From Absidia repens (taxonomy: Eukaryota; Mucoromycota; Mucoromycetes; Mucorales; Cunninghamellaceae): a stretch of 64,000 nt of DNA. Under the pieces are notes generated by a model that was not told the DNA's origin, did not search any database, and was given only the letters and a program-made list of their open reading frames with translations. The stretch spans positions 1,116,001 through 1,180,000 of the forward strand of contig MCGE01000006.1 of the NCBI GenBank assembly GCA_002105175.1. Direction: 5' to 3'. Position numbers and translations under genes: made by a program. Numbering within the stretch: the first letter of the stretch is position 1; the number at the start of each line of letters is the position of its first letter. This document shows positions 13,405 through 25,137 of the stretch, piece by piece.

Positions 13405-14292
13405 ATGAACGTGGTTGCAGCATCAAACCTTCCTCCTCCCCATGGTGAGACTTCAACTTGGTATAAGCGAATTTTATCCAAATGGCCCAGCAGAAAACGC
13501 GATACGGGGGCGACGGCGGCGGCGACTTGTATGGCAGCTGCTACTGAAAAATTCATTCGACACTCTTCTGCCATCCAATGTGAAAACTTGACTGCGAAAG
13601 AATTTGCTCATCTTACTGGACTCGATATCAAGGACGACGATGGTGGTGGCAGCAGTGATCAAGACACTCAAGGATCAGAAGGCGGATCTCTATCGTCAGT
13701 ATCTTTACATGCTCATACTACTATCCGATCAAGTCGAACCACAGCATCACATAAAAAGCCAAGGATTTGGGATCAAGACTTTTGGCATCAGCAAACTTCA
13801 CCACTTACCAAAACGTGTACGTCTTCTTCTTCTTGTACAGCACCTGTATCATCTTCAGCGGCAACAAAATCAACGTCGGCGTCAGCAATAGCAGCCACAA
13901 CAGCCACAACAACATCGTCGTCATCTTCGTCCCACCACACCACATTATCTGCTATATCGGACTTTTCCTCGTCAGCCATATGTTCAGCATCAACGACGTT
14001 AACGACCTGTAGTGGCCATGAAGCGTTTTTGACACAATTACGACGAAAATCAACCCGCGTATCTGTATGTTCTATTGATGGATGTATGGGTGGTGCTCGA
14101 CCTTGCTCGGTGATTCAAAAAGGGCGATTCAAGATTGTAGTCGGTGACCATCCTGACCAAGATGATGGGCAGCATGTAGGACAAGAATCGACTGACCCGT
14201 CGACCGCCGTGGTACCTCCCGTCTTGGAATGGAAACGAAAACGATCACAAGAAGCGTCATGTACTACTCATCAAGATGCACTCAATCCCTAA
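13405..14292 (+). CDS. Hypothetical Ser/Thr-rich protein with a C-terminal GRFKIV motif
   Basis: Uninterrupted frame of 295 residues; the ATG at 13405 is the first after an in-frame stop at 13393. I do not recognise the family. An N-terminal block (TSTWYKRILSKWPSRKRD) is basic and amphipathic. A short conserved-looking segment, AKEFAHLTGLDIKDDD, follows at about residues 64-80. The middle (residues 140-195) is almost only Ser, Thr and Ala with CT/CA triplet runs, so it is probably disordered. Near the C-terminus come QLRRKSTRVSVCSIDGC and KGRFKIVVGDH, which look like short linear docking or phosphorylation motifs. The R-F-x-I pattern resembles the peptide bound by OSR1/SPAK CCT domains, but that is speculation. 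A 5' exon upstream (around 13116-13165) was considered but does not join in frame at the GTTGCAG acceptor. Followed by T-rich 3' sequence with AATAAA near 14547. Confidence 0.6.
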   Translation: MNVVAASNLPPPHGETSTWYKRILSKWPSRKRDTGATAAATCMAAATEKFIRHSSAIQCENLTAKEFAHLTGLDIKDDDGGGSSDQDTQGSEGGSLSSVSLHAHTTIRSSRTTASHKKPRIWDQDFWHQQTSPLTKTCTSSSSCTAPVSSSAATKSTSASAIAATTATTTSSSSSSHHTTLSAISDFSSSAICSASTTLTTCSGHEAFLTQLRRKSTRVSVCSIDGCMGGARPCSVIQKGRFKIVVGDHPDQDDGQHVGQESTDPSTAVVPPVLEWKRKRSQEASCTTHQDALNP

Positions 14293-15522
14293 TTCTTTTT
14301 TATCTCTCTTTTTTTTTTTTTTTATATGATGGATTATATTATATATACCTCTTTACATTCTTATCGTTTAGTTTATGCCCTCCTGTCCTCTCCTCTTCTC
14401 TTTCCCTACATCATTTTTATTTTTATGAACACTTCCTCCATTCTTACTGTTTTAATGATACCTTTATTTTTGTATATACACTATTTGCTTTATTCTTATG
14501 TTTTTATTATTATTACTATTTTGTACACTATCATTTGACCATCTCTTAATAAAAAAAGAAAAAATTATTCCTACTTTATTTGACTGATGTGAATGTTTTG
14601 TTTTTGAACTTGGCTTGGCTGTCTTGGGGGTTCCTTATTTTATTTTTTTTGACATAGAAATGGCGCTTGAATTTCCTGGTGGTTTTTTTTTTTGGCTGAA
14701 AAATCGGGGGATTGGTGTTGTACTTGAAACTGGGCTATTAAAACGATCTGCTGATATCAAAGGGTAACCCGTTTGAAAGGTTGACTGTATAAATTATCAC
14801 TGCACTTTAATTAAATAGATCGATCAATCAACCGAATAACCCTCCGAATTTATTTATTGTTTTAAAATAAGGTCGACATGTGGAAATGTAGAAGACAGAA
14901 GAATCATTTTACTGTTAAGGGAATAGCATGGAAAGATTTTTGATCTGATCATCCAATTTTAGTGACATTAGCAACTTTTAGTTAAATCTCCGACCTCTGC
15001 TCATGCTTCAATATTTTTACATCATTATTACAGCTTTTATTCTGACGCTAGTTTTTTTGTTATCTGAAATAGTATTAGATCCAAAAGTGACGAAATCTCG
15101 ATTTCATCGCAGATGCGCCCTTTTTTTTCTATCTTGTTTTTTTCAATTGACCCAATTTACATATTATTATTTTTTTGCTCTTTTGTCTCAAAACATAATA
15201 AAAAAAATCTATTATTTCATTTTTCTCTAACCTTGCCTTTTTCATCCTTTTCTTTCCCCGTCCTTCTTTCTCTCTATTCAGGTGTTTTTCCGCTTGTTTT
15301 TTTTTTTTTTTGTTTTTAGTTTTTTCTTTTTTTTTTTTTTATATTTCTTCTCTCCCCTTTCTTTTTTTTTTTTTTTTAAAAAAAAAAGCTCTTCCTTTCC
15401 CTTCTTCTCCTATTTGTCCGCCATTCAAATAACGATTACAACACCCACCCATACTCAATCTTATTTCCTTTACTTAGTCTTACTACTTTGATACACACCG
15501 TTCCGTACAGTTATACAAACCT
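14293..15522. other. Intergenic region, 1.2 kb, ending in a pyrimidine-rich promoter tract
   Basis: Holds the 3' end of the preceding gene and the promoter of the GATA gene. Bases 15110-15415 are an almost pure C/T tract on the plus strand with several T runs and one A run at 15378-15387. No coding sequence is evident. Confidence 0.6.
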
Positions 15523-16639
15523 ATGAATGTCAATGATTTATGCGTCACGCCGTCTGATGGGGGCACAGATACTGATCATCCTACAGGAGTCTTTTCAACA
15601 TCAGAATTGAGGTAGGTGAACAAACTGGTTATTGAAAACAAGGACTAACTTGGCTTTTTTTTTTTTATACATATAGGAATGCTGTCAAGGAAGAAACTAC
15701 CATCGCTGCGTTGACAAATACAACAAACACTACTGCAGCACACTGTACACTCCCTCCTTTAGCCCAGCAACTCTTGCCGAAACAGCACCTACCAAGTTTA
15801 GTTGATATATCCTCTACATATGTAACCGTGGAAGATACTACCATGTCTGAAGCTGCTGATACTGGTGATACGCCGGATATGAAGAAGGTAATACAATAAA
15901 AAAAAAACCAAAAAAAAAAACTCTTCACTCACTGAACGTTCATATGATATACAATACAATACAACACCGAATAGCTTATAGACAAATGTAGTAATTTATG
16001 TCACAACTTGGCTCGATACAAAACCTTGCAAAAAGATTGCTCAGAAAAGGACCAGGAAGCAACATTTGATTATATTACACATACAACACATGATATTTTG
16101 GATTCTTTGGTGGCAATGCAACAACAGCGCGAGGCGGTAGTACTCAACGAAGCGGAATACAATATGATTCGCCAAGCTAGGAATTGGAAGGAAAATCGAA
16201 AGCCAAAATACCGTCGACGAAGTGTAAGTAAAGTAAGGAAAGATCACCCCTATATGTATTTTGATATTGTTTTATTTTTGTTTGATGGTAGAAACGAAGC
16301 ATCATAGGTCAACGGTGCCATTCATGCCATACGTCTGAAACCCCAGAATGGAGAAGAGGTCCTGATGGTGCTCGAACTCTTTGCAATGCATGTGGTCTAC
16401 GTAAGAAAATTCGAAAATGAACTTCCTTACATTTATTTTAACTTTTTTTTTTCTTTATAGATTACTCGAAACTATTACGAAAAGAATCGTTTATGGTATC
16501 TTCATGCAAATTTCTCTCAAATGGGTCACCAAATAATGATAGCAAACAAGTAGAGCAACAACGACCTCGAATACAACCGCCTCAACATCCCGTATACGAA
16601 TCACAGCAACAACAGCAGGTGCATCAACAACCCTTCTAA
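15523..16639 (+). CDS. GATA-type zinc-finger protein (C-X2-C-X18-C-X2-C)
   Basis: Probable DNA-binding transcription factor acting at GATA sites. Five exons join in frame (15523-15611, 15677-15887, 15975-16223, 16292-16400, 16461-16639) to give 278 residues. The single finger starts [18 protein letters not shown] and ends LCNACGLHYSKLLRK, split by an intron inside the codon for the His after CGL. The 18-residue loop is the type found in white-collar/WC-2-like and plant GATA proteins; animal and AreA-type fingers have 17. Exon 3 is helical and charged ([20 protein letters not shown] leads into the finger). The tail is Gln-rich ([13 protein letters not shown]). No PAS domain is visible, unlike true WC-2, so a light-signalling role should not be assumed. 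The exon 3 acceptor was chosen at 15974 because the alternative at 15981 breaks the frame. Confidence 0.88.
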
Positions 16640-16963
16640 CTCCATAGTTCTATACCATTTCCCCTTCTTCTGCTTTTGCCCTTTCTTCTTTCCTCTCCTA
16701 TCATTCTACTACTACAACTCTACAGCAACATAGTTTATATCATTTTCCCATTGACCCCCCTTCCATCTTCCATCTTCCATCTTCTCTTTTCCCTATTCAA
16801 ATGATATATATATTTATATATATTTATATATATCCCCACCTATTTTACTGAATAAAAAAAAATCATATTTTACACTATTTTACTATATTTGTTTGCATTG
16901 GGTTTTTTTATTGGTTGATTGATTGAAGTGGGATAAAGTTTTCTATGGTATATAAAATCTAAA
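16640..16963. other. Convergent 3' intergenic region
   Basis: About 320 bases between the tail-to-tail GATA and YdcZ-like genes. It contains a TATATT repeat (16804-16832) and an AATAAA signal for the GATA gene near 16851. Nothing else is visible. Confidence 0.6.
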
Positions 16964-17756
16964 CTAAAATATAGTAATCACTGCTACACACCCTACTAAT
17001 CCTAGAGATCCTAAAATTCTCCAGATGGTATATTTTCGTTTTGCAACCCCAACCAATCCAAAATGATCTATAACACATGCTGTGATGACTTGAGAGCAGA
17101 CAAATACACTACATATCAAAAGAAAAAAGAAAAAGATCAATATTTTGACTCCTACTTCATCCATAGTGTAACATATCATATTTTTTTTTCCCACTCCTTT
17201 ACCTGAGAACAGTAGCTGCACCAAGCTTTGGAACACAAAGTACGTTGATGATCACATAATAAGAGCCCAACACTCCACCGGCCCAAGCATACCATGGTGC
17301 CTCTATACAGATTTCCAAGACGAAGAAGAAGGGGGAAAAAATTATCGTTATTGCATTGTCGGTATATAGTCTTCATTGCTAGTGCTTTCCTATTTTACCT
17401 TTGAGTCGACTTGTTGGCCTTGGTGTTTTCAGTACGGTCACATCAAAAGCAAAAAACGAAAGACAAGCAGCCAGTCCAACGGCAAACGAGATAAGAGAAG
17501 CGAAAGATCTCCCGCCATGAGCATTTAATGTCGCATTAAATCCAGCTTGAAGAGCCACACAACAACCTGCCACGATCATCAGCCCTACTGCTACCAATCG
17601 TCCTGTCATCGTGCTAGATAATGAGATACATCGCTTTGGTGGTCGTTGTTCATGCTGCTCGTTTTGTAGTTCAAAATCTTTTTCTTGCTGCTCATGATTG
17701 AGTTCGGTCGTTATTTTCATCTGTGGATCATCTTCAGTAATCGTATGAGACGACAT
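16964..17756 (-). CDS. DMT-superfamily membrane protein, YdcZ/DUF606 family
   Basis: Multi-pass membrane protein, probably an exporter by family assignment (PF04657); the substrate is unknown. On the minus strand three exons (17756-17399, 17302-17203, 17108-16964) give 200 residues. After a hydrophilic, acidic N-terminus of about 50 residues come hydrophobic helices: RLVAVGLMIVAGCCVALQAG, then SLISFAVGLAACLSFFAF, then WYAWAGGVLGSYYVIINVL, a helix across the last junction, and a final helix RILGSLGLVGCVAVITIF. Family signatures are the N-[AT]-L after the first helix (NATLNAHGGRSFAS), the PKLGAATVL segment, and VIDHFGLVGVAKR before the last helix. This is a single five-helix unit, the usual size in bacteria; many fungal and bacterial members are tandem duplicates. 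Confidence 0.85.
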
Positions 17757-19794
17757 ATTTAAATATCACTTGAAAAGAAAAAGAAAAAAGAAATACAAAT
17801 CTTTTTTTTTTTTTTTTTTTGGAAATATCCCAGTGGAAAAATCATTTTCCGCCTCGTCACATGAGAGGGGTCCAATTGAGCACTCCTTCCCAGCTCAGTG
17901 AATACCAATAATACATCCAGTGTCATAGATCATACTGAATTTTTTATTAATAAAAAAAAGTTTACTTGAGGATGTCATACATAGGTTCATATTTGTTATC
18001 ATTATACTCTTAGTGAAATATATATAATACTGACCTTAAATCAACAGTGAGTCATTATGATACAAAGGAGATCCATTAAAAAGCTGATTTTCATAGATGT
18101 GTTTGACCTGAAACAAGAGAATACTGTATTCAGTCATGACAAAGATGAACTTACTTGTTTCATTGAATTAATTAATTAGTTGGTATAATATATAAGATAC
18201 AGTACTGTACAGTACTGCCGTTTAATTCTGAACTGTTGTCCTATAATATATTATGTGATATGTGTATGCTTCATTGAGGGATCGAGAAAGCAGCTGCCGA
18301 TCAAAAACGTATCATACAACATGCAGTATTGTCGTAATGATATATGTAAGGGTATTTTTTATGTACCTACAATACAAATACAGTGATCTGATAATAGGGC
18401 ATACCCAATTTTGATGGATATGCTGTAATTGGGGTTTTCTTTACAAGTTTGCCATTGTGCGTCTGCATTTTTTTAGTTCGCTTGTTCCTTTTTACCTAAT
18501 ATAGGATATATTTCCTCTGATCGATCAAATATCTTGCTGATTCAATCGCCGATGGCGGGGGATAAATAATGCTTCAGTGGGGCGTTGTTGCTGGAAAAGA
18601 CAACAAAAGTGAGCGAGGCCAACAGACAACTATCCCCTCATTTATTTGATAGTCTATTGATAATATTATCATTATTTATTTATTATTCATAATATATTTA
18701 TAATAAAAAACACTGTTACTGGTTTTTTCTTTCTCCTCATGAAAAGTTCTATTTGCTGCATTGTATTATGATTGATAAACATTTCGGTTTGCTTTTTAAT
18801 CACTGGACAACTCAATCGGCATATGCGGGGTTGATCATCGTGTCACCGTGCATACTATCATGCTTTTTAGCGTTTACATTATTGTAAGGGTATAACGCCA
18901 TAGAACGACGTACCAATTTCTGTAAAAACAACAGAATCACAAGTACCGGGAATAGACGAATACACTGTATCGCATCTGCGAATGGCGATATGGTGCGAAC
19001 ACCTAGTAACTAGAGGGTCATTTTAAACACCGTTCTATACTCAGTTTTTTACTTGTTTCTTTATCACCTCTTACTCTGTGTATATCGTTTTATAGAAAAG
19101 CAATTTATTGTACATGTCACATCCACAATTATGCTGCAAAGCATTCATTACATATGTAGGAAATCCTTTAGCGGAAACCATACCTTAACCTTTCAGCCAC
19201 TCCAGTCTGCTAATTATCATGCTACTACAAACATCATTAGCAGCATCAGCAACAGTTCTCTCACCAGCTTCTTTTTTTCTGCGCACATTCTCACTATACA
19301 ATGTGGGTAGACCCATATAACGAGATAAACTAAACGTATAAGAGGCAATGTCAAAAAGTAAATAAAACAAGACATATTTGTTCAAATGAAGATATAAACC
19401 ATGACAAATAAACTATACTGTTCTAATGATAACGCCATGAAAAATATTTAAACGTGATGCGTTTAAGCAGGCGTGGGCAACCATAATCCGCTTGGGAATG
19501 AATACTTTGTTGTAAAATAAAGAGAATGTCATATAAACTGATTTCCTACGATGAGTGACAGTCTTTTACAAGCGACAAGGTTAACTAAACTAGCCTTGAG
19601 TTGCTCCATATTGTTTCCAAAGGCACCAGTGGAAGAATGATGGTGGTTATTGTATTAATAAGTTAGCTTCCATGTGGCATGATACTGGATGTTGCATAAA
19701 AGGGACAAGAAAAAAAAAAGGATCGTTCCTTTGTTGTATCCGCTGATAAAATAATAATAATCGCAAGAGGCCCTCCAAGAAAACCCCCCACAAT

Positions 19795-20410
19795 TCAAAT
19801 CCCGCCCACGTGGGGCTTGTATTTACTACCTTTTTTTTTGTCGCTCTCTCTCTTCTCTTTCTTTCTTTCCTTTTTTCTTTTAATCTTTTTTTTTTTTTTT
19901 TTTTTCTTCACCATTCAACTTACTTGAGGTTATATTGGACTCAGAATAGTGTCAGGACTAGTTTAGTAGCGTTTTCAGTTCAAGGATTACAACATGCATG
20001 GGGAACCCCTTTCATTTTGGATCTGGAATTTAGGACCATCATTAGTTTTTGTGGCCAACATTAGCTTAGTTTAGTCTTAATTTGTCCATAGTTTTATCTA
20101 TATATAAATAAAATATTTCTCTTTTTATGCGCCTCTATGAAAAATGACCCATTAATCTCTTTCATATTTTGTTGAAGAGTGTGCTGGCTGTTATTTTGCT
20201 TTCCATAAAAAATATCCCTTTAGCCTTCCTCATGCTTTGTATACAGTATATTTATCTTCGTTCTGATTATTGTCCATTCTTTAAATTTCGGTCTCCTTCA
20301 TACTTCTTCCAGATATTTTCCATTGAGTCACTTGTTACAATAAAACCCACGTTTTTAGTTCCAGTATCTACTAATATATCTTTTTATAAACTACTCTATA
20401 ATTAACAATG
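19795..20410 (+). repeat. Dispersed repeat family, copy 2 (plus orientation)
   Basis: Same block order as copy 1: TTCAAATCCCGCCCACGTGG at 19793-19812, a pyrimidine tract, the core GTGTCAGGACTAGTTTAG at 19949, TACAACATGCATGGGGAACC, TTAGCTTAGTTTAGT, then AATAAAATA. A further weakly matching block follows to about 20720 (ATGAAATGTGGCCATGTTCC versus ATAAAAAATGTGGCCCTATT in copy 1). Confidence 0.75.
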
Positions 20411-20766
20411 TAGTTAATCAAGCTTTTTTTTTGGGGGGGAGAGTGCAGTCCTATCAAACACTTGCTTTCCAATTCACTCACTATAGCTACTTCCCTTTCT
20501 CGTGCGCCAGGAACTAACTGGCAATATTAAATCACTTACTATCGAAGATATAGACAAGTTCCTACACAACCAATGATGCATATGAAGCTAGTTTATGATT
20601 AATTTGCACCTCTTATTAGCTTATCTGTGACCATTTCTCCAAACTCCAGAGGCCTGGTGACTAGTTGATAACTCTAGGTCACTTAATATGAAATGTGGCC
20701 ATGTTCCTAGAATATCGTTCATATCAATTGACATAGATGCGGAATTCAACTATACTGGACATATTG

Positions 20767-20791
20767 TATATATATATATATATATATATAT
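20767..20791. repeat. (TA)n microsatellite
   Basis: About twelve TA units in a row inside the gene desert. Confidence 0.9.
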
Positions 20792-21694
20792 TTATAGCTC
20801 GCTCTTTATTTATTTATTTACTTTTGCATTTGGTATAATAATAATAAAAAAAAAGCAAACTGAAACAAACTGGACCTAAGTATGAAAGCGTAAAACGAGG
20901 TAGAGAGGGGGGGAGGTGAGGCAGATTTCAGCAAAAATTAACCTTCAACAACTTCTTTCTGACACCCAGCAGATCAATTTAAAATGAACATAAGAACCTC
21001 AGCAATTCATGTTTACTTTATGTTCTTGTTGAAATGCAGCATAAGTTCTCCCCAAGGAAGTCGCCTCCTGTTGTTGACATAATACCCGCCCCCCTCGCCC
21101 TCCCGATATCATATACACAAGCTAAAAGAAATTCCCAACATGTGTATGGAAAGAAAAACAACTTTTTGGTGCACGACATTCAAAAATAACATCATTTTAT
21201 TTAGGATTTGAAATTGAAATGATACTAGCCAGAGAGTGTTTCAAAAAATAGCAATGCTCAATAGAAAACAGCGATGATGGAATAATGATCCTGTTCTGTA
21301 CAATCCATGTAAAGAATATTGTTAGATGTTACATCAACTCATATCATATTTAATTGTCAAAAAAATAAAACGACATATCAAATGAACAGGATCTTCATTT
21401 CTAACTCTCCACCATTGACCACATATTTGTTTTTGTTGGAGGTACAGTAAAACATGCTTGCAAGGAACACCAACTAACAAAGTGATGCCGTTTGTTCAGG
21501 AATCCCCCCCCCTAATATCGTCAATATCTTCGTCCTATATGGTACCATATCAATTTACATTTTTATTATATCATTCACCAAAAAAAGAAGAAGATATAAT
21601 TTATTGAAGCGTTAAGCATAAACAGCAAAGAACAACATCAATTAAAAGGGGCTAAAGGAGTTTGCTAGAGGGAGACTAAGTAGAGATCCGAAGA

Positions 21695-21797
21695 ATGATC
21701 AGCGCTAACCTAAAAGGTCAACTATAAAATGGACTTATTATATTATACAAGGAACGAGAAAGACTGAAGGAATAGCTTTTATTGAAACATAACTGCA
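21695..21797 (-). repeat. Diverged single copy of the 111-base unit
   Basis: The segment GCTAACCTAAAAGGTCAACT, followed by ATTATACAAGG and CTTTTATTGAAACATAACT, matches both halves of the tandem duplication at 23837-24060 in the same order and orientation, about 2.1 kb away. Confidence 0.6.
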
Positions 21798-22289
21798 GGC
21801 AACATTTAGTCAATCGGGGTGTTAGTAGGTAAAAAAAAAAAAAAAAAAAAAAATACCTTTCTTTTTTTTTTTCCGTCCAATATCCCCATGCACAACAACC
21901 CCTCCATACCGCTAAAAAAAAGACGTATAAATCCGCTAAAAACGCGCCGGGACGTCTTCCAAAAGTAGTAATACCTGCTATAGGCTTTCCAAACCAATAA
22001 AAAAATAATAAAACCCCCCCATCAAACACAAACAGTGTACCGTATTAGAATAGTTTAGTAAAATAGCCTATCACAGTAGAATAGCTTTGCCATCCCATTG
22101 TTCATTGCAAAATAAAAAAGCTTTTATTGAATAATGATACGTAGTCAATACTATACTAATAGGAAAGAAGATGTAAAAATAGGGGGCCGCTAATAGTAGC
22201 TGAGAGAGATGCTAAACTTGATGAATGGTGTAGAAGAAGGAACAATGTCAAATAAAAAAAAGGGATCTTTAAAAGGGATCTCCAAACTT

Positions 22290-22645
22290 CTAATGAAGCT
22301 TAAACGCATATCATTGAAGCAAATACACATTTTTTTCAAACAAAGACAAGTTTTATTGAAGCAGAGATATGCTTTATTGAAGAAAAGTGACATACATGTA
22401 CTAAGCTAATCAAGACATTTCCCCAAGATCCTAGAACCAAAATGAAAGGGTTTCCCATGCATGTTGTAATCTCTGTTCTGAAATCCCGTCTAAACTAGTC
22501 TTGACACTAATCTAAGTTTAACATAATCCCCTAGAATGGTGAAGAAAAAATAAAGTCACCAAAAAGAAAGAGAGCGGAAAAAATAAAAAAGACGGAGAGA
22601 GAAAATAAATAATTCACGTGGGCGGCATTTGAAATGTTTTAGGCC
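22290..22645 (-). repeat. Dispersed repeat family, copy 3 (minus orientation)
   Basis: Read on the minus strand it has TTTCAAATGCCGCCCACGTG (22615-22634), a pyrimidine-rich stretch, GTGTCAAGACTAGTTTAG, TACAACATGCATGGGAAACC, CATTTTGGTTCTAGGATC and then two CTTCAATAAA-type motifs (about 22350-22385). These blocks are in the same order as in copies 1, 2 and 4. Confidence 0.75.
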
Positions 22646-23836
22646 ATTTGTGGTTTTTTGGGATACAAAAAATGAACTCACCATTTCTTTATTTATTTTT
22701 TACAACAATCAAAACGATTCAAATAACAAACACGGTGGTTATCTTCTCATGATACCATTATCAAAAAGATGGAGCAATTTGGACCAGTTTAGTTAAGCCC
22801 TTCAATATAGAGTATTTTGTCGCTCATCGTAGAATAGCTTATCCCTTTGATTGGATTACAACAATATACCCCTACCCCTACCCCCACACCTAAGTACCTT
22901 GATTATAGATATGTGTAATGATACTAACAATAGACAACTTAGTTTAATTTAGTGGTCATACTTTATATCCACATCGGAATAAAATATGTCTTTTATTTTT
23001 ACTTCAACATAGTCTCTCATACGTTTAGGACCTGCAATGTGCTATACAGTACATAGAAAAAAATTGTTAGACAAGAGGCGACTTCGACCAACCTTCGTGC
23101 TCGCCTTCCATCTATTATATGTACATTGTACTCTAATAATAGATGCTAAAGAAGTTTCTTGAATGGGATTAAAAAATAATCCTGGTGGACGCATAAAAAA
23201 ATGAGAATGAATAACCGTATTTTTATTCGGCCTCCTAGACATCATCCATTTTGGGCGCGGACGGGGGGGGAGGGAGTGACCGGGTGAGACTGGATACCAA
23301 TTTGGACCAATCCCTTTTTATATAGATCAGAGATAGTGGTTTGAGTTATTAGTATAAAAGATAGACTGGGAACATTTTATTTTGAGTCCAGAGTGGAATT
23401 GGTATACGAAGCGGAAAAGGGCTAATCGAAAATAAGGAAAATCGACCTCCCACTGACCTTTCAAGAGGTGAATTAGACTTCAATAACATCTAGAAGGCAA
23501 TCAGTGACCCCATCGACTTCAGAAAAAAAAAATTAAATAAAAGATAATAAAAAAACAATACATTTGTTGAATAGATACCTAGCCCTCTCAAGAACAACCG
23601 CCTGCAATATATCATCGAAAAAAAACATACCCCACATCAAAAAATATAAATATATAGATTAATGATTCCCATATTGCCCTATACGACAGTCAGAGGGGGT
23701 CCAAATACTGACAAAGCATAATAAAAACAATAAAATTATCAGACTCATACCATGCCTGGAACACACGTCAAAAATACACTATAAGGGATTCTGTTAAAGG
23801 TAGAATGGGAGATACTATTGGAGAATCATAAGAATA

Positions 23837-24060
23837 GCCAACACTGATCTAAAGGGTCAATTGTAAAGAGGATCTGATATATTGTACAAGGCAGCCAAGA
23901 TATGCGAGAGACTATAAATTGATATCTTTTATTGAAGCGTAACAACTACCCACACTCATCTAAAGGGATGACTTCAAAATAGAATCTAATGTATTGTACA
24001 AGGTATACAAGATATGTGAGAGGCTACAAATGAGCATCTTTTATTGAAGCATAACAATTG
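23837..24060 (-). repeat. Tandem duplication, two units of about 111 bases
   Basis: Unit 1 starts GCCAACACTGATCTAAAGGG (23837) and unit 2 starts CCCACACTCATCTAAAGGG (about 23949). Both continue with a TATTGTACAAGG block, AAGATATG(C/T)GAGAG and end CTTTTATTGAAGC(G/A)TAACAA. Matching landmarks are 111-112 bases apart. The pair directly abuts copy 4 of the dispersed repeat, so it may be that element's tail. Confidence 0.8.
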
Positions 24061-24478
24061 TCAAAACTAAACGAAATGGACGATGGAAAAGAAGTAAGCT
24101 ATGGCGCGAAGCAAGAGGATGATTTATGGGATAATTTTCAATGAAGTATATAAAAAAGAGATATATTCTATTCAGATACTGATACAAACTGTGGCAAAAC
24201 TAACACTAAACTAAGCTAATGACGGTTCCAAAAAGCCAACCACGGTGGTCCTAAATCCCGAATCCAAAATGAAAGGAGTTCCTCATGCATCTTGTAATCC
24301 CTGATCTGAAAACCCTTCAAAACTAGTCTTATTGCTAATCTAAGATCACCAGAACCCGAAAAACGTTGAATGGTGAAGAAAAAAAAAAAAAAAAAAAAAA
24401 GAAAAAAGGGCAACAACAAAGAGTGCGAGAAAATGGGCGAAAATAAAAATTCATGTAAGCGGAATTTGAAACCCTTTT
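24060..24478 (-). repeat. Dispersed repeat family, copy 4 (minus orientation)
   Basis: On the minus strand: TTTCAAATTCCGCTTACATG, a pyrimidine tract including a 25-base T run (24376-24400 as A on the plus strand), AGACTAGTTTTGAAGGGTTT, TACAAGATGCATGAGGAACT, CATTTTGGATTCGGGATTTA and TTAGCTTAGTTTAGTGTTAG. It then aligns with copy 2 over the following ~100 bases. Confidence 0.75.
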
Positions 24479-24677
24479 CATGGGGTCTTGTTGAACTGAA
24501 GTTCTGTCCATTGCCCTTTTTATTTCCAGGAAACGCACAAATAAAGGGGCCGGAAGACTGCTATATTGCTAGATGTAGCATGCCTACACACATAATAATA
24601 AAGATATTACCCACAATAGAGATGCGATTTCGTTGTCACGTTGATATCGTTAGTATGAATCCCTGTTGTAAACAGTA

Positions 24678-24709
<32 letters not shown>

Positions 24710-25137
24710 GTATAAAATAGAAGTATATCCAGTGTGTACACTAGTCAAGGCACCCCTATTAAAACGACGACGCACAAACATGCACAGCAGTTGAATATAC
24801 AGTAATAAATAATTTGTTTTATTAGCCTGAAAAAGATGATAAATAGCACATATAAATATATTAAATATGAGACAAAGAAAGGATGTATATAAAAGTAACT
24901 AAACCATGAGAATGATGTGATAAAGAGTAAAAAAAAAAATATCTAAATAAATAATCTGTACAAAGGTAATCTAATCGTTGAATTTCTACATAAAGAAAAG
25001 AGCAGATGATTAATATTCAACTGACCGTGTATAGCCCCTTCTTTCATTATCTATGTCCTACCATTGATTGACCTAAACGTTCCCAACCCCTGAACAGGTG
25101 CCAAGAACCATTTGAGGCCAGGGGTGATTCTCGGTGA

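Larger units (their letters stand above)
17757..25137. other. 7.4 kb gene desert rich in degenerate repeats
   Basis: No reading frame in this stretch has the composition or splice structure of a gene, and no reverse transcriptase, transposase or integrase motif was seen. The sequence is AT-rich with homopolymer runs (21829-21853, 24376-24400, 24680-24708), an (AT)n microsatellite, three copies of the dispersed repeat (19.8, 22.4 and 24.3 kb) and a 111-base tandem duplication. The remaining parts (17.8-19.7, 20.8-21.6 and 22.7-23.8 kb) are unexplained; short palindromes such as TACAGTACTGTACAGTACTG near 18200 occur there. Confidence 0.65.

Noticed and set aside
15003..15491. Overlapping Phe-rich open frames upstream of the GATA gene
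   Set aside because: Produced by the C/T tract; composition is low-complexity and there are no start or splice features.
19785..19812. TTCAAATCCCGCCC resembling a tRNA T-arm/B box in repeat copy 2
   Set aside because: No acceptor stem, A box or anticodon arm could be folded around it; other copies vary at this place. A tRNA-derived SINE remains possible but is not supported.
24370..24720. Open frame beginning and ending in poly-Lys
   Set aside because: Created by poly-A runs at both ends of repeat copy 4; not a gene.
17757..25137. Search for transposase, reverse transcriptase, integrase or viral proteins in the gene desert
   Set aside because: No frame with DDE, YXDD or zinc-knuckle motifs was found; only non-coding repeats are visible.
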